Below the pieces are notes generated by a model. It made no database searches, was not told where the DNA came from, and worked only from the letters and a program-made list of their open reading frames with translations. Both the position numbers and the translations under genes were made by a program. DNA of 64,000 bases, from the NCBI GenBank assembly GCA_029531795.1, contig JAPEIS010000010.1, positions 2,418,001-2,482,000 on the forward strand, written 5' to 3'. This DNA is from Sclerotinia nivalis (lineage: Eukaryota > Ascomycota > Leotiomycetes > Helotiales > Sclerotiniaceae). This document shows positions 25,147-35,249 of the stretch, piece after piece (the stretch's first letter is position 1; the number at the start of each line of letters is the position of its first letter).

Positions 25147-25931
25147 TGTTAAAGATGGGAAGCTGGAAAGAGTTCTAGATAATGTCTCTGGTGGATTTGG
25201 AATTGGCGGTGTTCAATTGAGCTTTGTCGAGATAGATTCTTGAGTAGTTCTCCTTTGTGAATGAATTTGGATTTTGTGAACCAATGCCGATTCTGACTGG
25301 TTCAAGTTCTCAAATAGTTTCCTCCCCTAAATAATCTCAGAGCAAGGTAGATAGTTCTTCAGATAATGTTCTTTTGTACACTGACTGACTGTATTGATTT
25401 TGGAGGGGTTGAAAGTTGAAGAAACCAGACCCTGATTGCGGAAGTTCAATGTTCCATAAGTCAAGGGAGAACCATGTAAGGTTCTGAGGGGGAGAATAGT
25501 GAAAAGGACCAAATCTAGAACGCAAACAAAAGAAAATGAGGTTATACCCCAAATACTTAAGAATTAAACTCTTGTCAAAATGTAACAAAGAAATAGAAAT
25601 ATGGATTATTCATACCTACACATAACCTGGGGTGCATAAATTAAAACACGCGTGACACGTACCTTGTTCACCAGACGCGCTTGCTTGCTTGCTCTTTCGG
25701 TTGTCTTCCTGCACATGTGGAAACTATTTCTAATTTCATCAAACTCCCTTTCTTCATCAACATATTTCATCATTTGCACGCGACAAATCTTCTAATTCTC
25801 AATAACTCAACAACTTTGGTAGTATCAACATCTAGCTTCGCCACCAATAGTTCTATACTCATTAGCATCACAACACCAATACTTGCCTCTTTACATTCAT
25901 ATAAAAAAAAACCCTTTTTAGATCGGATATC
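25147..25931. other. Divergent promoter region NKP2 / EAF3
   Basis: 785 nt between the divergent starts. The 250 nt before EAF3 are rich in CATC/CAAC, like a fungal 5' UTR. No gene seen. Confidence 0.4.
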
Positions 25932-28900
25932 ATGGCACCATCAAAATCTGGACCACCTGCCGCTCCTTATGCGAAAGATGAAAAAGTCCTTTGCTTTCAT
26001 CATGATTTGTTGTATGAGGCCAAAGTGTTAGATACCAGACCAACAGAAGATGGTTCTAGCTGGCAATGCAAGATCCATTATAAGGGGTAAGCGGTTCCCT
26101 AGTTTTGACTCTATTAGTCTTTTTTTTTTTAAAAAAAAAGAGAAAATCTGTTAACATAATTCTTCTGATTAGATGGAAAGCAACGTAAGTTAAATTTAAA
26201 TTTAAATTTATGAATTAATGGAAATACTCGAATCTTTCATTTTTGTCTATCTGACTATCATGATGGAGAAGACATTGAGGAGAATAAGAGAGAAGAAAGT
26301 GAAAGAACGAATTTCACTCGTGTTTTAGCTACTTCCAAAGCTGGTTATGTAGCGAGCGAGATAGCTGAGTACCTAATCCTACCCAATAAAGCTTTGAATT
26401 TTGGAACATATTAGGTATTCAACTCTTCAAATCTTCAAATCTTCAACTACCGATATACTTGTTGAATTCTATGGTATGATATATCGTATCATATTGTACA
26501 ATTCAAACAATTCAAACAATTCAAACAACTAAAATCACTTCCAAATCCAAGCAATCTTAATTCCCATTTTCTCCTTTATCATCATATATCCATCAAGATG
26601 CCCAAAACTTCCCCTCAAAAGCCGCCACGTTCCCTTCGGAGTCGTGTTCGTACCTTAGCAGATGCGGATGTCAATATAGCCAAAGCAGAAAAAGAAGAAA
26701 AGAAAGAAAAAAAATCTAACTATGATAACCAAAATAGATGGGATGATTGGGTACCTCAAGATCGAGTAATGAAGTTTAATGAAGATAATAAAGAACTTGC
26801 TGCTCAGCTTCATCAAGAGATGAAGAAAATGAACCAGAAGCCCAAATCAGCAACTTCAGCAGGTGGAAAGAAACTTGGTGGTCGAGCAAATGGATCGGAT
26901 TTTGGTTCGGGTCGTGGTAGTGAAGAAAGACATGCGAGTGTAGCAGCTCAAGGAGGTGGAAGAGGTGGCCCAAGAAGAAATCGTGATTATGATTTGGAAC
27001 AGGTAAGTTATTCATTTTATTCATTCGGTCGTTCGTTGCCCTTTTATGTACCGTTGTCCTCAATCCTCAATCCTCAATCCTCAGTTATTTTCATATCATC
27101 TATCCAATTCACTTCTTTTAATTCTTCTCGTGGTTTTGGCTTGGATATTATATCATCTTTATCATAATTCCTATGCAAATCGTTTCTGGAGGTAAAATGT
27201 TCGGATGGGAAGTGTTTTCATCACAGTTTGACCTTCTCAAAACTTGGGGTTTTCGCTTGCCGCTTTCGGAAAAATCATTCCTCTTCAGCTCACTCTATTG
27301 TCAAAAATCGCCAAACACTTCAACAATCCAACTTGATTCCCATACAATACAATCATTTCACAGCATCAACACAACAAAATAAGAAATCCTATATTGCTGA
27401 GCATTAAAGGCTTTTCTTTTGCTTTGGATCGCTACCAATATTTGATTAAATTCTTTTACTCCGCTCTTTGAATCACTCTTTCAAATATTCAATCTCTCAA
27501 AAAGCCCTCTACAGTCAATCCCGACAGCAAGTTCATTAACATACAACATCAAATACCACTTCAAACCTTCTTTAAAAGATTCATCGAAGATGGGTTCTAC
27601 TGCTGTACCAGTTTTTAAGCTTCGTGCGAGACCTCTCGCAAAGAAATCGGGAAATTTAATTCCAGCTCTCCAAGATAAAATCAAGAAACCTCAAGCTATC
27701 AATGTAAGTCCACATCCTTTCCGGTCAATAACTCAGTCACTCATAATTATTTAGGGACAAAAGAAGACCAAGGCGAGGGCCAAGGTAGTTAACAGTGTAC
27801 CTGTATCGCCACCTGGTCTTCGAAGAAGTGCAAGAGAACGCTGTCCAGCGAAGCCATATGATCGCTCAATCATTGAATCTGGCAACTTGAAGGTTACCAA
27901 ACCTAGACCAAGAATGACTGGAAAGAATCCAGACTGGGCCAATCCTAAGAGCGAGCATTGGGATGTCATGAAATTTCTTAATGACGAATCTATGGTTCCT
28001 AAAACCAATTTGGATGCACGACCACCCAAGGCAGATTTTCAATTTATTGTCAACAATTCTATTCGAAATCCTGACACATATCGACCGGACAAATCCAGCT
28101 ACGTCTACACACCAAAACAGAAAGCACCTCAAGTTCACCCTAAACTCCAAGCCCACATCAAAAACGGTACTGACAGCAGGTCATTGCGCCAATACTATGA
28201 AACTTATGAGCCTGGACAGATCAATCCTATCGCTGGACGATTATTTGACGACAATCAATTACCTCCTGCACGATTAAAGCGAAAGAGACTATTTCCTCTA
28301 TCATATGATGAAGCTGCTATAGCAGAGATTATGAAGCCTGTTCCGAAGAAAATCAAGCTCACTCTTAAGAAGGCTGTTTCAAAGCCTTCGCCCAAGAAGA
28401 CCCCTGCAAAGGTCACTGGGGTCGCAATTGAGAAGAAAGTTCATTTTGGAAAGGAAATGACCAACAACTCTGAAGTCAGAGAGCGTCCTATCAAAACCAC
28501 CAAGAAGATGTTACCACGCATTGCGAAAACGAACATTGTCATGGAAAAACGTGATTTTAACTATTTACAGGAAGAAAGCTTTCATAATCGACCATCCATC
28601 AACCTCGTTATCCCTGATCATATTAAAGCAATTCTCGTTGATGATTGGGAGAACGTTACCAAGAATCAACAACTTGTACCATTGCCACATAAGAAACCTG
28701 TCGATCAAATATTAAATGATTGGCTTGAGTTTGAAAAACCAAAGCGACCTGTTGGAAGTGCACAAGCAGACATTTTGGAAGAGATTGTTGCTGGTTTGAA
28801 AGAATATTTTGAGAGATGCCTCGGTCGCATTCTTCTTTACAGGTATGTTGTTCCTGAGAATACTTCCACGTTTGACTTTACTGATTCGATTTAGATTTGA

Positions 28901-29230
28901 ACGACAGCAATACACAGATTTCCGACAATTGTGGGATAGCGAGGCATGTCCGCAAACATGTGCAAGTGATACATATGGTGCTGAACACTTATGTCGTCTC
29001 TTGGGTAAGATTATCATTTCCTTTCACAATAACATTTTTATTAACAATCCATAGTTACTCTCCCTGAGCTCATCGCTCAAACCAACATGGACCTTCAATC
29101 TGTCAATCGTCTCCGAGAAGAACTTAGCAAGTTGACAAACTGGATCGGCAAAAATGCTAAAGATTACTTCGTCAACGAATACGAAACACCCGGCGCAGAA
29201 TATGTTGACAAAGCTCGCAGCAACAATTAG
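25932..29230 (+). CDS. EAF3: Chromodomain/MRG-domain protein Eaf3 (MRG15-like)
   Basis: Subunit shared by NuA4 histone acetyltransferase and Rpd3S-type deacetylase, binding H3K36-methylated chromatin. Six exons: 25932-26086, 26174-26185, 26738-27002, 28571-28842, 28895-29004 and 29055-29230. Phases close to 329 aa, the usual length. The chromodomain (about residues 14-75) has VLCFHHDLLYEAKVLD, then HYKGWKATWDDWVPQDRV, reached only through a 12-nt second exon (ATGGAAAGCAAC). A basic, Gly-rich linker ends RNRDYDLEQ. The MRG domain (about 145-325) has PSINLVIPDHIKAILVDDWE, LEEIVAGLKEYFERCLGRIL, YGAEHLCRLL and INSTEAD of a short intron before it a 1,568-nt intron (27003-28570) carrying its own open frame. 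Intron 2 (552 nt) also ends in an ATG-initiated open frame. Introns 4 and 5 are normal (52 and 50 nt). The six-exon model is the canonical protein; alternative products are described separately. Confidence 0.92.
26501..26527 (+). repeat. Tandem repeat in EAF3 intron 2, unit ATTCAAACA
   Basis: Three exact 9-nt copies about 70 nt upstream of the intron-internal ATG at 26598. A related TTCAAATC run lies at 26426-26446. Confidence 0.7.
26598..26737 (+). CDS. Alternative first coding segment inside EAF3 intron 2 (46 codons)
   Basis: An ATG in good context (ATCAAGATGCC) in the 3' part of the 552-nt intron 2 starts a frame that stays open to the EAF3 acceptor (ending AATAG at 26737) and continues in phase with EAF3 exon 3 (RWDDWVPQDRV). 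The 46 new residues are basic and charged: MPKTSPQKPPRSLRSRVRTL at the start, then a KAEKEEKKEKK stretch. Upstream lie about 200 nt of repeat-like, CAAAT-rich sequence resembling a promoter or 5' UTR. If transcribed from there, the product (about 320 aa) would lack the N-terminal chromodomain strands but keep the linker and MRG domain. A 46-codon open frame can arise by chance, so this is a candidate only. Confidence 0.35.
27057..27083 (+). repeat. Tandem repeat at the 5' end of EAF3 intron 3, unit TCCTCAA
   Basis: Three and a half copies, 55 nt after the intron 3 donor, at the upstream edge of the extra 1.5 kb. Confidence 0.7.
27590..28570 (+). CDS. Intron-nested open frame in EAF3 intron 3, in phase with the MRG domain
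   Basis: Inside the 1,568-nt EAF3 intron an ATG (27590) starts two exons, 27590-27703 and 27755-28570, separated by a consensus 51-nt intron (GTAAGT ... TTTAG). Together they give 310 codons with no stop, and the last codon (CAG) joins in phase to EAF3 exon 4 (EESFHNRPSINL) by simple read-through of the EAF3 3' splice site. Translation would then end at the EAF3 stop, giving about 495 aa with the complete MRG domain and no chromodomain. The new part is basic and looks nuclear: GLRRSARERCPAKPYDRS near the front, an aromatic/charged middle (WDVMKFLNDESMVPKTN; NPDTYRPDKSSYVYTPKQKA), then KPVPKKIKLTLKKAVSKPS and SPKKTP. I do not recognise the family. CT/CA-rich sequence before the ATG looks like a fungal promoter and leader. 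The alternative is a remnant of an inserted gene that is always spliced out. Confidence 0.6.
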
Positions 29231-30493
29231 ATGCCTGAAGCTATGTATTAAGGATGAAGAGATGAATGGATGGCTGAAGATGTATCATAGCATGGACTGG
29301 AGAATGGCGCTTGATTCCATACTTTCTGGCTTTTGTTTCCGGCACCAGTGGATCTTGTATTACAGTGAATGAGAGCGAAGATTCCATGCGGAAAGTTGGG
29401 GGAATGTTTAGTGGCCCGTTTCTGCGAGAGCCATGCAATGGAGAAGAAGCAATTTGCAAACAAGCATGAATGGATGGATGAGAAGAATAGCAGAGAGATG
29501 AGAGCATAAACATAGGGGCAAACCATGCATGGACGGATGCACCATAATGCATTCTAATAGATGGTGGCATGGATGGCAGATATTTACTTATGTTCAGGTC
29601 CTTGTGGTTGATCTTGACCTTGAACTGGAGCTGGTAGTTTAGACTTATGATGCATATACTTTACGATACTTTTTTACTCCTTCTGAAGAGATGAGTTGAA
29701 TTTTCTATGTGATGTCTAATATCTGTTCAAAGGATCTCGCGTAGTGTTCTAATCCCTATATTTGTGTGGGAATGATCCCTTCATTCCATCTAGGTTTGGT
29801 TGATTAAGGAGATCAAGCGGTGCAGATCTTCACATCACTAATATATGGGAGTTTCACCTCCCATGCAGCTTGGATTTGCTTCGTACACTATTGAACATGG
29901 TATAGTATTTGCATTGGAGTTGCTAACATATTATGATTTTACATCCTTTCTTTACATTAGCTTCTCATCCATCAAGTAGGATTATCTAAATCATTATGCT
30001 ACAGGAATGCGGTGTATGTGTAAAATAGATCCCCAAAGCTCCATTGCTATGCATCTCCCCTTCTTTGGGTCTTGAGTGGAATAGGTGAAATATATTAGGT
30101 GGTTGGTTGCTGTTGTGCGAGTGGTCTGGGGTGGATAGGAGACGAGGGGGAGGTGGAGGTGCGGATGCGGTTGGTATAGGTGTATCATGGAAAGCTAAGG
30201 AAGGAAGGGAGGGAGGATCGCAATTGTTCGACAATGGACATCTTGAATGGTATTATTGTCTAGTGTTGGTGTAGTTCCTCGTACACAATGAAGATCATCC
30301 CGGTTTCAATCGCAATCCTGATGTAACAAACTAGCCTTCTATGCTCAATGAGCGCATGCAGATTCATATATGGTATCGCCCTTTCATTCCTGTATCACCA
30401 TCCCAACCCCCCCTGACTTTCACCATCCTATCCTCCTACACCGATCCCCATTCCTCAATTCGCATTTCGCATTTCGCATCCCTTCTCACTCCC
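29231..30493. other. Convergent 3' flanks of EAF3 and uL30m
   Basis: 1.26 kb between two convergent genes. Short frames rich in Ser/Pro/His exist on both strands but show no protein character. No repeat or RNA gene seen. Confidence 0.4.
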
Positions 30494-30946
30494 TCAAACC
30501 ATCACCTCCCCCTGCACCTCCCTCTCAACAAAAAACCCCGCTTCCGGCCTCCTCCTCTCCCTCTCTTGCCTCTTACTCATCCTCTCCTTCGTCTCCTCTA
30601 CCGTCACCAATTCCTTAACCTTCATAATCTGACCCGCAATATCCGAAGAAACAGGATGATACACAGATGCAGTTCGTTTATGCAGGCCGAGAAATTTCAA
30701 CACGCGCGAGGATTTCTTGGGAAGACCAATTGAGGAACGTGCGAGTGTTATGCGGAAGTAGGAGGTTGGGGTGGGTGGTGGAGAGGTTTGCCAGGGTTTT
30801 TGGACGAAGACGGGTTTTGATGAGGAGGAAGGAGATGTCTTGGAAATGGATTTGGGAGCGTTTTTGCCGATTTGACGGAGGGTGGGGGAGAGTTTGTTGG
30901 AGGAGAGGAGAGTGCGTGTTAGGGGGGCGGCGGTAGCGGTGGACAT
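30494..30946 (-). CDS. MRPL33: Mitochondrial large-subunit ribosomal protein uL30m
   Basis: Single-exon gene of 150 aa. The basic Ser/Thr-rich N-terminus (MSTATAAPLTRTLLSSNKLS) is a likely mitochondrial targeting sequence. The L30 domain spans about residues 60-115, with SYFRITLARSSIGLPKKSSR, VLKFLGLHKRTASVYHPV and IAGQIMKVKELVTVEE, the RNA-binding beta-alpha-beta-alpha-beta fold of bacterial L30. A charged tail (MSKRQERERRRPEAGFFVER) follows. The protein works in the mitochondrial ribosome. It is divergent with SEC6, whose start lies 540 nt away. Confidence 0.92.
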   Translation of the reverse strand: MSTATAAPLTRTLLSSNKLSPTLRQIGKNAPKSISKTSPSSSSKPVFVQKPWQTSPPPTPTSYFRITLARSSIGLPKKSSRVLKFLGLHKRTASVYHPVSSDIAGQIMKVKELVTVEETKERMSKRQERERRRPEAGFFVEREVQGEVMV

Positions 30947-31486
30947 TGTGGGTGGTAGTGATGTGTTGTGTTTCTGGTTATGGTTGTCTATGGGAGAGGT
31001 TAGAGGGGTTATTGTTGATGGAAGAGGATTGAATCATTGGGAAGGAACGAGAATTGGGAAGTGCAGCGCGCAGATAGGGAGCAAGAAGGACATGGGACAA
31101 AATACATACCTTATGATCATCAACCCAAAATTCAATGACTTGTTCTGCCCTTCAAAGTCACCGTTGCCGATACCTCAAAAGTTCAATTCGGAGAAATAAT
31201 CGTGGATATCAAACAAGGATTCTCGGCATCGGTAATTATTTCCACCGACACCTAACACAACTAGTCCTCGTTTTGGACAATGCGTGCAATACCTCATACA
31301 GCATTGAACTTTCTATCTATTGCGCAGATTTATGATTAATTTCTATGAATCATTTCCCAGGAATTTCCAATCATTAATAAAGCTCTGTGAGAGCGATACT
31401 ATTCCCCTTGGTCTCAATTTTCACCTGCGCGCATAACACTTACTCCCTTCCGTCTAGAGCGCTTGCAGCTCAAACTTACAGCCAAA
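30947..31486. other. Divergent promoter region uL30m / SEC6
   Basis: 540 nt between divergent starts. The last 60 nt before the SEC6 ATG are CT-rich. No gene seen. Confidence 0.4.
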
Positions 31487-33757
31487 ATGACAATGGACGT
31501 ATCCTCCATCAAGCTCTCCGACCTCCTTCACCACCCCGACGACCTGGATAAAATCCCCGCCCTAAAGCTCGAATACACACGCAAGAAATCCGCCGTTGAT
31601 TCACAACTTCGATCTGGTCTCAAGGAACAGCTTGAAGTAACTCAAGCTGGAATGCACGGTATTACCGATGGTCAACGAACTGTCCAACTTATTAAAGATG
31701 AGATGATGAAGATTGATAAATTATGCGCCGAGGCACAAAACATGATTAAGGATTTTCCGAATATTAATTTGGTGAGCCAGACGCATAGGAATTTTACGGC
31801 GGTGGAAACTATGCGGAGGAATTTGGTAGATTTTAATGAGAGGTTGACACGGGTGGAAGGGCTACTGGAGGAGGATGATAGGGATGAGGATAATATGGGG
31901 AATTTGTTGGCGATTCATTATGAATTGACGCAGTTGAGGAATATTAGGGATGATGCTATGGAACAGATCTTGAGGGCCGACGATCCGGGATTACAGGGGA
32001 CGTTGGAGGATTATTTTGCGAGGTTGGATGATACGATTGATTGGTTTGATGAACATATTGGGAAAGTGGCTATGAATTTGATAGAGGTCGTTGTGCAGGG
32101 GAATAGCAGTTTGGTGGTGAGGTTAGCGGTGGTTATTGAGGCGGAGGAGAAGAGTGATAAAAGGGTTATGGCGTTGCAAGAGGCGTTGAAGGATCATAAG
32201 GAGATGGCGGCGAGATTTAAGAGTATTACGGACGGGGCCAAGAGTACGAGAGGGTACAAAGAGAAGTTTTTAATGGCCATTAAACTTAAGGCGGAAGGGG
32301 ATATTGAAGGAACGAAGCAGGCATTTTTGGAGGATCCAACGAAGTTGGAGAAGGGGTTGAGATGGTTCTTCAATGATTTGAATGCGGTAAAGCAGGGGAT
32401 GGTACCATTGATGCCAAAGAAATGGAAGATTCTCAAGACATATGGGAAGATTTATCATCAATTGATGCATGATTTTCTTATTGGCATGATCGATGATCCA
32501 GATACAAGTTCGGCGAATATGCTGGCGATTTTGAATTGGCCGGAAAAATACTACACGAAAATGAACAAGTTGGGGTTTAAGAAGGATGAATTACAGCCGG
32601 AAGTTTTGGATGGAAGAGAAACGGAATTGGTGAGAGATTTCAGACAACTTATTATTAAGTTCTTGGATCAATGGCTGGATCGTATTTTCAAAACAGAAAA
32701 GAAAGATTTCGACGAGAGGAATGTGGACGGTTCGAATTTGGATCAGGATGAATATGGATATTTCCGAACGAAAAACTTGGTCGACATGTGGCGTATGTTA
32801 CGTGAACAAGTAGATGCTGCAGGTAATTCCCAAAGAATGGATGTCACCGAAGGAGTTGTCGATATCATGATCGTACGTCTAAAGACCCGTCAACAAACAT
32901 GGCAGGATATGCTCGATACTGAAGCTGCGAGATATTTCAACGCAACGACCGAACTTGAGGGTTTTCAAGCTTTGCAGGATTGGCTTGTTGCTACTGCTAA
33001 TGATCAAATTGCTTGTATCGATGATAATGAAGATGAGGGACGATTCGGATACCTCACAAGCTTTAGACAGAAATTTGAACCTCTTGTCTCAAGTACATAT
33101 CTCGAGCGAGTAGATATTGAAATCACTAGTTTGAATGATGGATATGTCGACTTAAGTACTCATTGTATATCCAAATTCGCAACTCTAATCTTTGCCGTTG
33201 ATTTCAAAACCGTCATGCCGGATTTCTTCACATCAAAATGGTATACGAATACAGCGATGAAACAGATGATCGTTACGTTTGAGGAATATATTAATGATTA
33301 TAAAAACGTTCTTCATCATTCCCTCCTCGATATCTTCATCGAAGAACTCGCCATTGAACTTCTCATCCAATATCTCGGCTGCGTCCGCAACAAAGGCGCA
33401 AAATTCAAGAGAAACGATCCATTCAAAGATAAAATCTTCAACGACGTATCAACGGCTTTCGAATTTTTTAATGGCAACCCATATTTGACGGAAGAAGTTA
33501 AAGGTATTGTAGTAGGTAAATGGGCGGTAACTCAAAGTTTCCTTGAGATTCTGGAGTGTGAAAAATCGGCGGTACCGGATGTCGTGGAGGGATTTAAGAG
33601 GGAATATTGGGATGCGGGATTGGGATGGGTAGAGGCTGTATTGAGGGCTAGAGATGATTTTGATAGGGGGATGTTGAAGGCGGTTAAGGAGAGGTGGGGG
33701 CTTGTGGTGGGGGATATGGAGAGGGGAGGGGAAACGATTATGGCGAGGGTTAAGTAG
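31487..33757 (+). CDS. SEC6: Exocyst complex component SEC6
   Basis: Tethering-complex subunit that docks secretory vesicles at the plasma membrane; in hyphae it acts at the growing tip. One exon, 756 aa. The N-terminus (KLSDLLHHPDDLDKIPALKL) and the coiled coil after it (GMHGITDGQRTVQLIKDEMM, FPNINLVSQTHRNFTAVETM) are typical of the family. The rest is helical-bundle CATCHR fold with DLVDMWRMLREQVDAAGNSQ-like core (actual text NLVDMWRMLREQVDAAGNSQ) and the C-terminal LLIQYLGCVRNKGAKFKRND segment. I chose the ATG at 31487 (AAAATGACAATGG); an in-frame frame extends eight codons upstream but only from a non-conserved ATG at 31463. Intact. Confidence 0.94.
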   Translation: MTMDVSSIKLSDLLHHPDDLDKIPALKLEYTRKKSAVDSQLRSGLKEQLEVTQAGMHGITDGQRTVQLIKDEMMKIDKLCAEAQNMIKDFPNINLVSQTHRNFTAVETMRRNLVDFNERLTRVEGLLEEDDRDEDNMGNLLAIHYELTQLRNIRDDAMEQILRADDPGLQGTLEDYFARLDDTIDWFDEHIGKVAMNLIEVVVQGNSSLVVRLAVVIEAEEKSDKRVMALQEALKDHKEMAARFKSITDGAKSTRGYKEKFLMAIKLKAEGDIEGTKQAFLEDPTKLEKGLRWFFNDLNAVKQGMVPLMPKKWKILKTYGKIYHQLMHDFLIGMIDDPDTSSANMLAILNWPEKYYTKMNKLGFKKDELQPEVLDGRETELVRDFRQLIIKFLDQWLDRIFKTEKKDFDERNVDGSNLDQDEYGYFRTKNLVDMWRMLREQVDAAGNSQRMDVTEGVVDIMIVRLKTRQQTWQDMLDTEAARYFNATTELEGFQALQDWLVATANDQIACIDDNEDEGRFGYLTSFRQKFEPLVSSTYLERVDIEITSLNDGYVDLSTHCISKFATLIFAVDFKTVMPDFFTSKWYTNTAMKQMIVTFEEYINDYKNVLHHSLLDIFIEELAIELLIQYLGCVRNKGAKFKRNDPFKDKIFNDVSTAFEFFNGNPYLTEEVKGIVVGKWAVTQSFLEILECEKSAVPDVVEGFKREYWDAGLGWVEAVLRARDDFDRGMLKAVKERWGLVVGDMERGGETIMARVK

Positions 33758-35249
33758 TGTATTGAGGAGATGTGATGAGTGTTGTGAATGTCGGTGGGGT
33801 GTATGTATATATGCATGTGTATGTGTTAGGTTGGGATTTATCCTTGAGCGTGGAGTTGGGCGTCATTTTTCCGTTTCAAGACATATAACGTCCTGAACGG
33901 ACGCGAGGCTTATAAATAGGTAGACATGGCGTTCGAGTTTCGCAGTTTATATCTGAGTGGCTTTTATGATAAGCTGCTATAGCTCTAGCTCGTGAATATT
34001 ATAATTATCTGAAAATAAGAAAGAATTTAAATTGAAATGTATCATTCGTTCTACCATATCATACTGTGTATGTAATTCAGATACTTCGTCTGAATGGTAA
34101 GGGGGAGGGTTGTTTATTTGAGTATTAATGAGTGAGTATAGTTGGAAAATACAATGTTGTAGTACACCATATTCGTATATACCCGCCATAGATCACTCAG
34201 CGGTTGAATTAAATTGAAAAATATATATATAGAAAATAAATACATATATTTGTATTATAGAAATTATGAAGGGTAAATAGATAAAACAATAGGTAGATAG
34301 ATAGTGATCAAATTGCTAGATTGGAAATCGAAGGGGGGTGATGAGTGTTAGGCTGAGTGTGTTGGGTGTTGTATGTATATGTGGAAGGTATGGTATGGTA
34401 TGGTATGGTATGAAAAGGTAAGGTAAGCTTGCTGATATACAGGATGAGGATTGAAGAATGAGGAAGTATGGAAGTTAGTTTTGGGATTTAGAACGGATGA
34501 TGAGATTAAGTGAGATTAGATGGATGATATTTTGTAGGGATAGAATATGTATAAGATTTAGTTTGTTTGAATAGTTAGGTGGGGGAATAACAGGGCAAGT
34601 GATGAAATATCTGTTGTGTTATTGATTCTGCCAGTTGAACAGGTGGAAATATGAAAAAGTGGAAAGGGGGAAGGTGGAAAGGAAGATTGAGGGACTAGTA
34701 TGGTGATTTCCAGGATAGAGGAATTGATGAGCATACAAGTCTTCCTATCGAGCCAAAATATGAAAAAGGGTATTTGTCATATTCGCATCATCGAACTTAT
34801 CTGGTCATTACCCCAGGTCATCGTTACGCCGCGTTTCATAACCTAAGTTCCAGATGAAGACATATCTATTGCAGGTCAAGTGGAAGCAAGAATGCTAGCG
34901 GAAAGTGATGTAAAAGGTAGTAAGTAGTTGGAAAGAAATTACTAGACTGAAACAAACGCGGAAAACGGGCACGTAGTGAAGTTATGTTATGCAAGAAGTA
35001 AGATGAAAGCTCCTCCGTTCAAAGAACTGATATTCATCATAGTTTGGAAAGTAGTATTCTTGTATTATGATACCCTATACTCATGGTCGTAACTCGGGAA
35101 GCTCTAGACCCGTATCTCCAGTGTCTTTGCCCTGTATCCCACTTGACGGTTCCCCGATTTAAGAATATAGCATATTAAACGCCCCAAAGATCTGCTCATT
35201 AACTAATATCTCCATATGGTGCTCAACAATCCATTCATGGCCGCGGTAC
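33758..35249. other. SEC6 3' flank and AT-rich intergenic sequence
   Basis: 1.5 kb with no supported gene. It holds a GGTAT pentamer repeat at 34387-34411 and AT-rich runs (34215-34260). Confidence 0.4.
34387..34411. repeat. Pentamer microsatellite (GGTAT)n
   Basis: About five perfect copies. Confidence 0.75.
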
